64,000 bases of DNA, from assembly GCA_963741505.1 (NCBI GenBank), contig CAVUIJ010000035.1:124001-188000 (forward strand), given 5' to 3'. Positions 8,624-18,018 of this stretch are shown piece by piece; position 1 is the first letter of the stretch; each line of letters opens with the position of its first letter. The notes beneath the pieces are model-generated. The model saw only the letters and a program-made list of their open reading frames with translations. It did not search any database and was not told the origin of the DNA. Both the position numbers and the translations under genes were made by a program. The DNA is from JAKFWF01 sp963741505 (GTDB lineage Bacteria; Pseudomonadota; Alphaproteobacteria; Rhizobiales; Hyphomicrobiaceae).

Positions 8624-9622
8624 ATGACGCGACGAAACGTGGCCGGCTTGCGTGCACTAGGTGGTGCGCTGATCACCGCGCTGTTGATGGTGACGCCGGC
8701 TGCAGCCGAAGAGATCGTCGTTTCCAACTACGGCGTCTCGGCCAACGGCATGCCGTATGCGGTAGCGATGGACAAGGGCTACTTCAAGGAAGAAGGCGCC
8801 AACGTCACCGGCATCATCACATCGGCGGGCGGCGGTACGACATTGCGCAACATGCTGGCTGGCAACGCGCCCTATGCCGAGGTCAGCCCCAATGTGGTGG
8901 TGGCGGCGATCCAGCAGGGTGCCGACATCAAGATCATCTCCGATAACGTCTCGACGGTCGCCGAGTTCGTCTGGGCGGTGAAACCGGACAGTCCGGTCAA
9001 GACCGTGGCCGATCTCAAGGGCCGCAAGATGGGCTACACCAATCCGCGTTCCACGAGCCAAGCGCTGGCGACGCTGGTACTGCAGTCGGGCGGGCTCAAG
9101 TCCGAGGACGTCGAACTGGTCAAGACCGGCGGTTTCGGCGAGGGCGTCGCAGCCCTCGATGCCGGCCTGATCGATGCGACGCCGATACCGGAGCCGCTGT
9201 GGTCGAAGTTCCAGGGCAAGTACCGCGCCATCGCCAAGGCGAGTGACCTGCTGCCGCCGCTCGCCAACGTCGTCGGCGTCGCCACCGGCACGGCTGCGAG
9301 CAGCAAGGGCGACTTCATCAAGGCGGTGATCCGCGCCCGCAGGCGTGCCGTTGCCTTCATGCAGGAAAAGCCCGACGAGGCGGCCGACATCATCGCCAAG
9401 GTCTATCAGATCGAGCCGCCTGTGGCGCGGGCGGCGGTGCGTAATCTGATCACCAGCAAGACGGCCGGCATCGCCTATTGGGGGACCGGGCAAATCCACC
9501 TCGAAGGTCTCAAACGCACCATCGACGTGCAGAAGGCGGTCGGCGCCATCAGCGGCGACATCGACGCCAACAAGATGATCGATACACAGTTCCTGCCCGA
9601 CGATATCAAGGCGGTGAAATGA
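8624..9622 (+). CDS. NitT/TauT-type ABC transporter substrate-binding protein
   Basis: 332 residues with a Sec signal peptide (basic TRRN, hydrophobic core, cleavage near PAAAEE) and a SsuA/THI5-like fold: EIVVSNYGVSANGMPYAVAM, GYFKEEGANVTGI, then the PDSPVKTVADLKGRKMGYT hinge segment. It binds its ligand in the periplasm and delivers it to the permeases. The start at ATG 8624 has GGGAGGAAG just upstream. Its stop overlaps the ATPase start (ATGA). The ligand cannot be read from sequence; an aromatic or organosulfonate compound is possible. Confidence 0.88.
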   Translation: MTRRNVAGLRALGGALITALLMVTPAAAEEIVVSNYGVSANGMPYAVAMDKGYFKEEGANVTGIITSAGGGTTLRNMLAGNAPYAEVSPNVVVAAIQQGADIKIISDNVSTVAEFVWAVKPDSPVKTVADLKGRKMGYTNPRSTSQALATLVLQSGGLKSEDVELVKTGGFGEGVAALDAGLIDATPIPEPLWSKFQGKYRAIAKASDLLPPLANVVGVATGTAASSKGDFIKAVIRARRRAVAFMQEKPDEAADIIAKVYQIEPPVARAAVRNLITSKTAGIAYWGTGQIHLEGLKRTIDVQKAVGAISGDIDANKMIDTQFLPDDIKAVK

Positions 9623-10435
9623 CCGGGCCGACGGCTCACGTCAGCTTGCGCGGCGTGGAGAAGGTGTTCGCCCGGTCGGATGGCGCAGGCGAGGGCGTGC
9701 ATGCGCTGGGGCCGCTCGACCTCGACCTGCGCGCCGGCGAGTTCTTCGCCGTCGTCGGGCCGTCGGGCTGCGGCAAGTCGACGTTGCTCGAATTGATTGC
9801 CGGACTGACAGTGGCGACCCGCGGCGAGGTCGCCTTCGAAGGGCGGCCGATCACCGGCAATATTCCCGACGGTGTCGGCGTGGTATTCCAGGAGGATGCC
9901 TGCTTCCCCTGGCTCACCGTCGCCGACAACATCGCGTTCGGATTGCGGCGATTGCAGCTCGATCGCGCGGCGCGCGAGGCTCGGATCGGGCGGGCGCTGG
10001 AGATGATGGGCCTCACCGCGTTCTCGGCCCAGCTACCCGGCGCAGCTGTCCGGCGGCATGCGCCAGCGGGTGTGCATTGCCCGCACCCTTGTCACCGAGC
10101 CGCGCCTGATCCTGCTCGACGAGCCGTTTGGCGCGCTCGACCAGCAGACCCGGCTGCTGATGGGCGACGAGGTGCTGCGGCTGTGGCGGCAGACCGGCGC
10201 CACGGTGTTCCTGATCACGCATGCCCTCGACGAGGCGGCGATGCTGGCCGATCGCATCGGCGTGATGTCGGCGCGGCCCGGCCGCATGCTCGATGTCGTT
10301 GAGACCGGCTGGCCGCGCGAGCGCGACAGCCGCATCGTGCAAGAGGACACGTTCGGCGCCGTCACCGCCAGGCTGTGGCGGACGTTGCGCGAAGAGTCGA
10401 TGAAATCGATCGGCAAGCCGGCGGCGGTGGCATGA
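9619..10435 (+). CDS. NitT/TauT-type ABC transporter ATP-binding protein (one frameshift)
   Basis: About 271 residues with frame restored. Walker A is GPSGCGKST, the Q-loop region is VVFQEDACFPWL, the signature is LSGGMRQR, Walker B is LILLDEPFGALD, and the switch His is in FLITHALDEA. The break is at about 10036-10038, where a CCC run appears one C too long. Before it the frame reads FSAQLP and after it AQLSGGMRQR. The gene overlaps the binding-protein gene at 9619-9622 and the first permease at 10432-10435. It energises import at the inner membrane. Confidence 0.87.
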
Positions 10436-11185
10436 CGCGGGCCGCGCTCTACCGGATCGGACTGATCGTTGGGCTTGTCGGGCTGCTCGAGGTGCTGTGC
10501 CTCACCGGCAAGATCGACCGGCTGACGATGCAGGCGCCGCACCGCATGCGTCGTCGACCTCTGGCGCATCCTGGCCTCCGGCTCGCTCAACGCGGCGATC
10601 GCCAAGACCTTGGGCAATGCCGCGATCGCATTCGTCACCGCGATGATCGCCGGCATAGCGACCGCGGTCGTGCTGCATCGTTTGCGCCGGGTGCGCGAGA
10701 CGTTGGACCCGCTGTTTGCCACCTACTACGCGATCCCGATCTTCGCGTTCTATCCGCTGCTGATCGTCGTCCTCGGCCTCGGCGACCTACCGCAGATCCT
10801 GATCGGCTTCATGCTGGCGGTGGTGGCGGTGATCGTCAACACGCTGAACGGCCTCGACCGGGTGCCGCGGGTGCTGGTCAAGACTGCACGGATCAACCGC
10901 ATGGGGCCGGTGGCGACGGCACTCAAGATAACCCTGCCGAGTGCGGCACCCTACATCCTGACCGGGGCCAAGCTGGCAGTCGCCTATTCGCTGATCGGCA
11001 TCATCGGCGCCGAGTTCATCATGTCGCGCGGCGGCATGGGCTACGAGATCAGCTTTGCCTACAACAATTTCGACAACGCCACGATGTATCCGCTGATCCT
11101 GTTGATCCTGGTGGTGTCGATCACCATCAACATGATGCTGGCGCGCTGGGAAAAAACCTTGATGATGCGGCGGGGGCAGCGATGA
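10432..11185 (+). CDS. NitT/TauT-type ABC transporter permease 1 (one frameshift)
   Basis: About 250 residues with frame restored. The N-terminal helix (RIGLIVGLVGLLEVLCLTG) is in one frame and the remainder (VVDLWRILASGSLN onward) in the next. The break lies near 10530-10550 and behaves as one extra base. The later part has five hydrophobic segments and the coupling motif region around TALKITLPSAAPYILTGAKL. It is a binding-protein-dependent transport inner-membrane component. It overlaps the ATPase gene (ATGA at 10432) and the second permease (ATGA at 11182). Confidence 0.83.
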
Positions 11186-11934
11186 CGCCGGCGCTCGCCA
11201 AGGCTTTGCGCAATGCTGCCGTGCTGGTGGTCGTCACGCTGGCGGCCTGGCAGGCGCTGTACTGGGCGGTCGGCGAGATCGCCTTGCGCTCGCCGGCGCA
11301 GACGGTCGCCTACACCGCCCGGCTGGTCGGCGGCGAGCAGTTCTGGACGCACTTTGCCGAGACCGCCAAAGCGTTCGCGCTGGCCCTGACGATCGCTGTT
11401 CTGACCGGCCTCGGGATCGGCTTCCTGCTCGGCTTCAACCGCTTCGCCGGCGAGGTGTTCGAGCCGATACTGGTGGCGCTCTATTCGATCCCGAAAATCA
11501 CGCTCTACCCGATCCTGCTGCTGATGTTCGGGCTTGGGCTGTCGGCGAAGGTCGCATTCGGCGCCATCCACGGCATCATTCCGATCGCGCTGTTCACTAT
11601 CAACGCCGTGCGCAATGTCCGCCCGGTGCTGATCAAGAGCGCGCGGGTGATGGGCCTCGGGCACGGCGAGATGGTGCGCGACATTCTGTTGCCCGCAGCG
11701 ATGCCGGAGATCTTCACCGGCCTCAGGATCGGCTTCGCGCTGACGCTGATCGGCACGCTGCTGGGCGAGATGTTCGCCTCGCAACGCGGCCTCGGCTTCC
11801 TGCTGATGAACGCGATCGGGCTGCACAACATCGACCTGATCATGGCGGTGACGTTCCTGCTGGTGCTGTTCGCCGCGACCGTCAGCAGCGTGCTGCTGTT
11901 CTTCGATCATCGCCTGCACGAGCGGGCGCGATAG
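11182..11934 (+). CDS. NitT/TauT-type ABC transporter permease 2
   Basis: 250 residues, six hydrophobic segments, intact frame. The EAA-like cytoplasmic loop reads ILLPAAMPEIFTGLRIGFAL, which docks the ATPase. Two different permeases plus one ATPase and one binding protein make a complete importer of the NitT/TauT class. The operon ends here and is followed by two hairpin repeats instead of a typical U-tract terminator. Confidence 0.88.
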   Translation: MTPALAKALRNAAVLVVVTLAAWQALYWAVGEIALRSPAQTVAYTARLVGGEQFWTHFAETAKAFALALTIAVLTGLGIGFLLGFNRFAGEVFEPILVALYSIPKITLYPILLLMFGLGLSAKVAFGAIHGIIPIALFTINAVRNVRPVLIKSARVMGLGHGEMVRDILLPAAMPEIFTGLRIGFALTLIGTLLGEMFASQRGLGFLLMNAIGLHNIDLIMAVTFLLVLFAATVSSVLLFFDHRLHERAR

Positions 11935-11947
11935 CCGTTGCTGCCGG

Positions 11948-12025
11948 CTAGTGTGATGATTCCGAAGTCCGCATCCGCCTAGCGGCTGGGTCGCGTTGCG
12001 GACTTCGGAATCTGAATCACACTAG
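11948..12025 (+). repeat. Palindromic repeat element A with CTAGTGT/ACACTAG ends
   Basis: A 78-base inverted repeat. The left arm starts CTAGTGTGATGATTCCGAAG and continues GTCCGCA to 11973. The right arm is its reverse complement but contains three extra bases (TCA in CTAGTGTGATTCAGATTCC when read on the minus strand). The loop holds CCTAGCGG. It is non-coding and looks like a REP/MITE-type dispersed element. Confidence 0.75.
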
Positions 12026-12038
12026 AATCAATGCTTTG

Positions 12039-12114
12039 CTAGTGTCCTTATCGTTCGCGAAGTTCGTTGCGAACTTGCAGCGAGCGTTGACGAACTTCGC
12101 GAACGGGACACTAG
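12039..12114 (+). repeat. Palindromic repeat element B with CTAGTGT/ACACTAG ends
   Basis: A 76-base inverted repeat 13 bases after element A. Arms are CTAGTGTCC...CGTTCGCGAAGTTCGT and its complement, the left arm carrying a few extra bases (TTAT) after the terminus. The ends match element A, but the internal sequence does not, so the two are related by termini only. Confidence 0.75.
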
Positions 12115-12198
12115 CCCTGCCGAGGCTTGCCAACAGGGCCCGGGGGAGGGATTGTGGCGGCGATCATTGGTACCGTTCACAACCGACAGGTTCTTGTC

Positions 12199-13251
12199 AT
12201 GAAAGCACGCCCAGACCTGCTGCGAGCCGCCAGTGCCGAAGCCGACCGCACGCCTGCCGCCGGGCAGTATCCGGTGGTGCGCCCGCGCCGTGTCCGCCAG
12301 TCATCATGGTCACGCCGGCTGGTGGCCGAGCACACCCTGACGCCGGCCGACCTCATCTGGCCGCTGTTCGTCGCCGAAGGCAGCAACAAGCGCACGGCGG
12401 TGCCCTCGATGCCGGGGGTCGAGCGCTTGACCGTCGATCTTGTCGCCGCCGCCGCCGAGCAGGCGATGGCGCTCGGCATCCCGGTGGTGGCGCTGTTTCC
12501 CTATACCGATCCCGACAAGCGCAGCGAGGATGGCCGCGAGGCCTTGAACCACGACAATCTCGTCTGCCGCGCGACGCGGGCGATCCGCAAGGCGGGGCTC
12601 GACGTTGGCGTTCTGCTCGATGTCGCGCTCGACCCCTACACCACGCACGGCCATGACGGATTGATGCGCGACGGGCTGATCCTCAACGACGAGACGGTCG
12701 AGACGCTCGTCGGCCAGTCGCTGGTGCAGGTCGAGGCCGGCTGCGACATCATCGCGCCCTCCGACATGATGGATGGCCGCATCGGTGCCATCCGCACCGC
12801 GCTCGAGTCGAACGGCCACACCAACACGCTGATCATGGCCTATGCCGCGAAATATGCTTCCGCCTTCTACGGGCCGTTCCGCGATGCGGTCGGCTCGTCG
12901 GGCACGCTGAAGGGCGACAAGCGGACCTACCAGATGGATCCCGCCAATACCGACGAAGCGATGCGCGAGGTCGCCCTCGACATCGCCGAAGGTGCCGACA
13001 TGGTGATGGTGAAGCCCGGCATGCCCTATCTCGATATCGTTCGTCGCGTTTCGGAGACGTTCCAGGTGCCGACCTTCGCCTACCAGGTGTCGGGCGAGTA
13101 CGCGATGCTGAAGGCTGCTGCCGAGCGCGGCTGGCTCGACGGCGACAAGGTGATGATGGAAAGCCTGATCGCCTTCAAGCGTGCCGGTGCTGCCGGCGTG
13201 CTGACCTATTTCGCGCCGGCTGCGGCGAAGCTGCTCGCGGCCGGGAGTTGA
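12199..13251 (+). CDS. hemB: Delta-aminolevulinic acid dehydratase (porphobilinogen synthase)
   Basis: About 350 residues catalysing condensation of two 5-aminolevulinates to porphobilinogen in haem and tetrapyrrole synthesis. Landmarks are DVALDPYTTHGHDG (metal-site region lacking the zinc cysteines, so a Mg-type enzyme), APSDMMDGRIGAIR, the first active-site lysine region AAKYASAFYGPFRDA, and the Schiff-base lysine in MVKPGMPYLDIV followed by YQVSGEYAML. ATG 12199 is the conservative start. GTG 12154 is an alternative, since a strong GGGAGGG lies four bases before it. Upstream are the two hairpin repeats. Confidence 0.93.
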   Translation: MKARPDLLRAASAEADRTPAAGQYPVVRPRRVRQSSWSRRLVAEHTLTPADLIWPLFVAEGSNKRTAVPSMPGVERLTVDLVAAAAEQAMALGIPVVALFPYTDPDKRSEDGREALNHDNLVCRATRAIRKAGLDVGVLLDVALDPYTTHGHDGLMRDGLILNDETVETLVGQSLVQVEAGCDIIAPSDMMDGRIGAIRTALESNGHTNTLIMAYAAKYASAFYGPFRDAVGSSGTLKGDKRTYQMDPANTDEAMREVALDIAEGADMVMVKPGMPYLDIVRRVSETFQVPTFAYQVSGEYAMLKAAAERGWLDGDKVMMESLIAFKRAGAAGVLTYFAPAAAKLLAAGS

Positions 13252-13345
13252 GCTGGCGACAACGCTTGCGCGCTCGGTCGCGGGTCACATATCATTGCGC
13301 TAGCTCGGTGATCCGAGCCGGTCATCGGGCGAGCGCAGGCACGGC

Positions 13346-14089
13346 ATGAGCGAGCATCAAAAGCACTTTCCCGAATTCTATGTCACCTCGCCGCAGCGCT
13401 GTCCCTATCTGCCGGGGCGGCTCGAGCGCAAACTGTTCACGCACCTGACCCACGACAAGTCGCCGGCGTTGATCGACAACCTGCTGAAGGGCGGTTTCCG
13501 CCGCAGCCAGAACATCGCCTACATGCCCTATTGCGAGGGCTGCCAGGCTTGCATCTCGGTGCGGGTGCCGGTCGCCGAATTCGAGATGACGCGGTCGTTC
13601 CGGCGCGTCATCGCGGGCAACCGCGACCTGTCGGTGCGCCGGGTGATGCCGCGGCCGACCTCCGAGCAATATGCGTTGTTTCGCGACTATATCGACGCCC
13701 GCCATAACGATGGCGGCATGGCCGACATGTCGGTGCTCGACTTCGCGCTGATGGTCGAGGATTCGGTGGTCGAGACATTCGTGTCCGAGTACCGCGTGCG
13801 CCCGCCCGAGGCGCTCGGCACCGACAGCCGGACCTGGCCGCTCGCCGGGGTGACATTGTGCGACCGCCTGTCGGACGGAATTTCCCTGGTCTACAGCTTC
13901 TACGATGTCGATGCCGCCGAGCGCTCGCTCGGCACCCACATGATCCTCGACCACATCGCCTATACCCGATCGCTCGGCCTGCCCTACCTGTACCTCGGAT
14001 ACTGGATCAAGGGGTCGCCGAAGATGAGCTACAAGGTCCGCTTCCAACCGCAGGAGCGGCTCGGCCCGAACGGCTGGGTCAGGGTATAG
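13346..14089 (+). CDS. bpt: Aspartate/glutamate leucyltransferase (Bpt/Ate family)
   Basis: 247 residues, the usual family length. The enzyme transfers leucine from tRNA to N-terminal Asp or Glu of proteins, marking them for ClpAP in the bacterial N-end rule. Visible are the N-terminal TSPQRCPYLPGR, the cysteine-bearing YMPYCEGCQACISVRVPV and, near the end, YLYLGYWIKGSPKMSYK, all hallmark segments. ATG 13346 fits. It is transcribed in the same direction as hemB, with a 94-base gap containing no clear terminator. Confidence 0.92.
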   Translation: MSEHQKHFPEFYVTSPQRCPYLPGRLERKLFTHLTHDKSPALIDNLLKGGFRRSQNIAYMPYCEGCQACISVRVPVAEFEMTRSFRRVIAGNRDLSVRRVMPRPTSEQYALFRDYIDARHNDGGMADMSVLDFALMVEDSVVETFVSEYRVRPPEALGTDSRTWPLAGVTLCDRLSDGISLVYSFYDVDAAERSLGTHMILDHIAYTRSLGLPYLYLGYWIKGSPKMSYKVRFQPQERLGPNGWVRV

Positions 14090-14164
14090 AGCGGGTAGCT
14101 CAACCCGACCATGCTACACGTAAGTCGCGAGACAACGCTGCGGTGAATTATCGCCGATCTGGCG

Positions 14165-15277
14165 TCAATTGCCGAACACCTTGCGCTTCCAGTCGTCCTC
14201 GTCGATCGCCCGGCGCGGCGGCGGCTGAGGTGCTGGCGGCAATGCTGTCGGCGGCATCGGCGAGCCGGCGGCGAGTGGTGGCAGCAGCGGCTGGCCGGAA
14301 ATCGGCACGGCATAAGGCGGTGGCAAGGCTTGGCCGCCGGTTGGGCTCGACTGCACACCGGGCATCGGCCAAGTGACGGCGCGCTTGGCCAGCGGACTGG
14401 CGGCGGTGGCGACGAGGCGGCGGCTGGCGTCGCGCGTCGCCATCACGTCGTAGGCGGGTTGCGTCGTTCCAGCCGCGCCCGGCACCATGTGCACGACCCT
14501 AAAGCCGCGGGCCTTGAGATCGGTCAGCAAACCGTTCAGCGCGTGCGCTGTCGATTGCTGGATGTCGTGGAACAAAATGATGCCCTTCCGCTTGGCGGTC
14601 AGTTGCGAAATGATCGCGCGGTGCACCTCGGCCGGGTTCAGCGTCTTGTAGTCGTAGGCGTCGGCGTCGATCGAGAATATGCCGATGTCGCGGGCCATCA
14701 GATGGGCCTGCATGGCGCGACTGTCGGCGAGGTAGGGAAAACGGAAGAACGGCGCGATCGGCTGGCCGGCGGCGCGCTGCACCGCGCTGATGCCCATTTC
14801 GATCTCGTCCTTGGCGCGCACCGCGCCGATGGCGCGCAGGTTGGCGTGGCTCCAGGTATGCGTGCCGACGGTATGGCCGCGGCGGATGACGTCCTTGACG
14901 ATGCGCGGCTCGGCCAGCGCCCGGCTGCCGACCATGAAGAACGTGGCCTTGGTGCAGTGGGCTTCGAGCGCCTTCAAGACCTGCGGCGTATAGATGCTGG
15001 AGGGACCATCGTCGAAGGTGAGGACGACTTCACCATCGGCGAGGAAGTCCTGGTCCTTGTACTGTTGATGGCCGAAGCGCGGGCCGCCGGCGGTATTGAT
15101 CTCGATGGTGCGGGCTACGCCGAGCGCCTGTGGTCCACAAGAGTTGGCGGGCGCAGCCGTTCTTGGCGGCGGCGTCTGCGGTGTCGCCGGCACAGCCAGC
15201 AGAGCCACCAGCGCGACCGCCAGCATGGCGCCGGCGATCCGCTGAAGGGTCCATTCACGTAGTACGCCGACGGTCAC
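14165..15277 (-). CDS. Exported polysaccharide deacetylase (NodB domain)
   Basis: About 370 residues. GTG 15277 is preferred because GGGAG lies eight bases upstream and it gives a clean signal peptide (RIAGAMLAVALVALLAVPA); longer starts up to 15340 are possible. The NodB domain (about residues 75-260) has the motif-1 Asp pair in VVLTFDDGPSS, the metal histidines in GHTVGTHTWSHANL, RFPY, and GIILFHDIQ. A Pro/Ala-rich low-complexity tail follows and ends in DDWKRKVFGN. It probably removes acetyl groups from an envelope or extracellular glycan; the substrate is unknown. Confidence 0.85.
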   Translation of the reverse strand: MTVGVLREWTLQRIAGAMLAVALVALLAVPATPQTPPPRTAAPANSCGPQALGVARTIEINTAGGPRFGHQQYKDQDFLADGEVVLTFDDGPSSIYTPQVLKALEAHCTKATFFMVGSRALAEPRIVKDVIRRGHTVGTHTWSHANLRAIGAVRAKDEIEMGISAVQRAAGQPIAPFFRFPYLADSRAMQAHLMARDIGIFSIDADAYDYKTLNPAEVHRAIISQLTAKRKGIILFHDIQQSTAHALNGLLTDLKARGFRVVHMVPGAAGTTQPAYDVMATRDASRRLVATAASPLAKRAVTWPMPGVQSSPTGGQALPPPYAVPISGQPLLPPLAAGSPMPPTALPPAPQPPPRRAIDEDDWKRKVFGN

Positions 15278-15524
15278 CTGCAGTGCTCCCACGTCGCCAA
15301 AGCAAATCATTCGGCTGCAACATACCAATCCGCGTGGCAAAGGCGAGGCGGGGCATCGCTTTCCCGGCGGAATGCGTTGTCGCAGGCACAGTTGCCTGCG
15401 CTATGGGCGACAAAGGCACGTGTTTTTGCCAATATCCGAGGTTAGTCTCAACCTGCAGCTATTGATTCACTCGCCTCTCCCAACCGCCTCGAGGGCCCGC
15501 ATCCGGCGCGACCGCGCCGTCAGG

Positions 15525-16917
15525 ATGAATGTTTGCATGCGCGAAATGATGACCAGCGAAGCCGGCGGCGATAGCGACGCGATCCAGGAGCGTGCGCGCA
15601 CGGTTGCCGATGCGCTCGGTGGCAACGACTTGGCCCGCGCCATCGAAATCGTAACCGGCCTGCCGGCACCGGATCTAGCCGACATCATCGAGCTGCTACC
15701 GGCTGAAGAGCGCATACAACTTATCGAAGGAACTCGGTAACAACTTCGACTTCGAGGTGCTGTCGGAGCTCGATCCCAGCGTTCGCGACCAGCTGACCGA
15801 GGCGTTGCCGAACGAGTTGCTGGCACGTGCGGTCAACGCCCTCGATACCGATGATGCCGCCTACGTCATCGAGCATCTCGGCGCCGCTGATCGCCAGGAA
15901 ATCCTCTCCCAGCTGCCGACCAGCGAGCGCGCCGCGCTCGAGCGTAACCTCGACTATCCGGAAGAGACCGCCGGCCGCTTGATGCAGGCGGATTTCGTTG
16001 CCGTCGCGCCCTATTGGACGGTCGGCTACGTCATCGACACCATGCGCGATGCGGCGCCCGAAGACCTGCCGGAGACGTTCACCGAGCTGTTCGTCGTCGA
16101 TCCGACCTTCAAGGTGCTGGGTGCGATCGACATCTCGCGGCTGCTGCGCGCCAAGCGGCACATCAAAATCGAAGACATCATGAACAAGGAGCGCACGGTC
16201 GTGCTCGCGACCACCGACCAGGCCGAGGTCGCACGCCAGTTCCGCCGCTACGACCTGATGTCGGCGCCGGTCGTCGACGAGAACCAGCGTCTCGTCGGCG
16301 TCGTCACCGTCGACGACGTCGTCGAGGTGATCGACGAAGAGGCAGATGAGGACATCAAGGCGTTGGGCGGCGTCGGCGACGAGCGGTTGACCGACAGCGT
16401 GCGGCAGATCACGCCAGCCCGCTTCTCCTGGCTGTTCATCAATCTGCTGACTGCAATCCTGGCATCGTCCGTCATTAAGGTCTTCGACGCGACGATCGAG
16501 CACATGGTAGCGCTCGCCGTGCTGATGCCGATCGTCGCCTCGATGGGCGGCAACGCCGGCACCCAGACGATGACGGTGGCGGTGCGGGCGCTGGCGACCG
16601 GCGAGCTCGGCGCGGCCAATGTCGTTCGCGTGGTGCTTCGCGAGACCGCGGTCGGCCTGCTCAATGGGTTAGCCTTCGCGCTGATCATGGGTGTCGTGGT
16701 ATTCGTCTGGTACGGCTCGAACAAACTCGGTGCGGTGATCGGCGGGGCAATGGTGATCAATCTGTTGGCGGCAGCGGTGGCCGGCATATTCGTGCCGCTG
16801 GCACTGGAGCGCTGGGGCTTCGATCCAGCCGTTTCCTCGACCGTGTTCGTGACGACGGTGACCGACGTGGTCGGCTTCTTCGCCTTCCTGGGATTGGCAT
16901 CGATCTGGCTGATGTGA
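15525..16917 (+). CDS. mgtE: Magnesium transporter MgtE (one frameshift)
   Basis: With frame restored this is a full MgtE: the MgtE N superhelical domain (DIIELLPAEERIQLIEELG...), a CBS pair (AIDISRLLRAKRHIKIEDIM and VGVVTVDDVVEVIDEEADED), and a five-helix membrane domain with the pore signature PIVASMGGNAGTQT. It imports Mg2+ under gating by the cytoplasmic domains. At 15729-15730 an extra G breaks the frame, causing an early stop (15740); one base removed gives the conserved EELGNNFDFEVLSELD. The start is uncertain (ATG 15525, 15537 or 15546). Confidence 0.88.
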
Positions 16918-16955
16918 TCTATGATAGGGGCGCGACTGACGCTTGCGAGGCTGCG

Positions 16956-17369
16956 ATGCATCGAATTGCCCTGACGTTTGTGTGCCTGGTTCTCACGGCG
17001 CCGGCGACGTCGGCCAAGGTCGCGACACCGGGCCTATCGGGCGGCGGCAGCGTGCCTCTGGTCGAGGTTCTCGATCTCGCCAAGCCCTATCCCAACCTCG
17101 TACTGCAGGTGCGGTTGCAGCTGGTGCGAGCCAACCTCAAGCGCGAGCAGGTGGTTTGCACCGGCAGCCGCCTCGGCAACCAGTGGACGGCTCTTGGCGG
17201 CGCGCGGCTGGCCCCCTACGAGTGCCCGATAGGCAAGCGCCGGCTCATCATCACGGCCAATCAGAGCTATTTCGACAAGAACGGCCGTAAGGTGAAGCCG
17301 AACGATCCCGACCTGATGCACAAGGCGGCGAAGGTCAAGGAGAGCGGCCTCGCGTGGCAGTGGAAGTAG
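16956..17369 (+). CDS. Small exported protein, unknown function
   Basis: 137 residues with a signal peptide (HRIALTFVCLVLTAPATSAK). The mature part has two cysteines (VVCTGSR and YECPIGKRR), which could form a disulfide. No family is recognised. GAGG five bases upstream supports ATG 16956. It sits between mgtE and the GNAT gene in the same orientation. Confidence 0.7.
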   Translation: MHRIALTFVCLVLTAPATSAKVATPGLSGGGSVPLVEVLDLAKPYPNLVLQVRLQLVRANLKREQVVCTGSRLGNQWTALGGARLAPYECPIGKRRLIITANQSYFDKNGRKVKPNDPDLMHKAAKVKESGLAWQWK

Positions 17370-17406
17370 GATCGGGCGCAGCAATCGGGATGCGAGGAGT
17401 GCGATC

Positions 17407-17856
17407 GTGAGCGATGCCTATACCGTCCGCCCGCTCGAGCCCAAGGACAAGGACGCCTGGCTGCCGCTGTTCAAGGGCTACATCGAATTCTACAGGTCGA
17501 GCGTTGCCGACGATGTCATCGATTTGACATGGCAGCGGCTGCTGTCGGGGCAGGAAGGCTTCCACATCGGCCTCGTCGTGGTCGATGAGGGTGACCGGCC
17601 GTTCGGGCTCGCCCACATCCTGTTCCATCGCTCGACGTGGTCGCCGACCTGGTATTGCTACCTTGAGGATCTGTTCGTCGATCCGGCCCGCCGCGCCAAG
17701 GGCGCCGGCCGAGCGCTGATCGCGGCGACCTACGTCGAGGCCGATAAGCGCGGCTGCACCCGCACCTACTGGTCGACCCAGGAGTCCAACTACCGCGCCC
17801 GTGGCCTCTACGACCAGGTGGCGACCAAGAGCCCGTTCGTGCAGTACCGGCGCTAG
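17407..17856 (+). CDS. GNAT family N-acetyltransferase
   Basis: 149 residues with the acetyl-CoA binding motif A around LEDLFVDPARRAKGAGRALI (about residues 92-111) and motif B ending YWSTQESNYRARGLYDQV. Acetyl transfer to an amine or amino acid is expected; the acceptor is not predictable. It is 37 bases after the small exported protein, possibly co-transcribed. Confidence 0.85.
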   Translation: MSDAYTVRPLEPKDKDAWLPLFKGYIEFYRSSVADDVIDLTWQRLLSGQEGFHIGLVVVDEGDRPFGLAHILFHRSTWSPTWYCYLEDLFVDPARRAKGAGRALIAATYVEADKRGCTRTYWSTQESNYRARGLYDQVATKSPFVQYRR

Positions 17857-17894
17857 GGTCTTTCCAGTTTAGATGGAATCTCAAGCCTTGGAAA

Positions 17895-17939
17895 CCGGCT
17901 CCCGCCCTCTCCGCCGCCCCTTCGGGGAGCGGGAGCCGG
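17895..17939. repeat. GC-rich palindrome
   Basis: Perfect 11-bp stem CCGGCTCCCGC / GCGGGAGCCGG enclosing CCGCC-rich loop sequence, between convergent genes. It lacks a T tract, so it could be a shared attenuation hairpin or a relic of the CCCTCTCC...GGGGAGAGGG repeat family found at 30018 and 62831. Confidence 0.5.
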
Positions 17940-18018
17940 CGCCGCTTGGCCGGCCGTGGGGCAATCGCTTGCTCCGACACTCAGGTCTCGATGGTGCCTG
18001 GCTTCAGCCTGGCACCAT

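Noticed and set aside
15379..15396. Hairpin GCAGGCA/TGCCTGC upstream of mgtE considered as a magnesium riboswitch
   Set aside because: It is a lone 7-bp hairpin without the extended M-box architecture.
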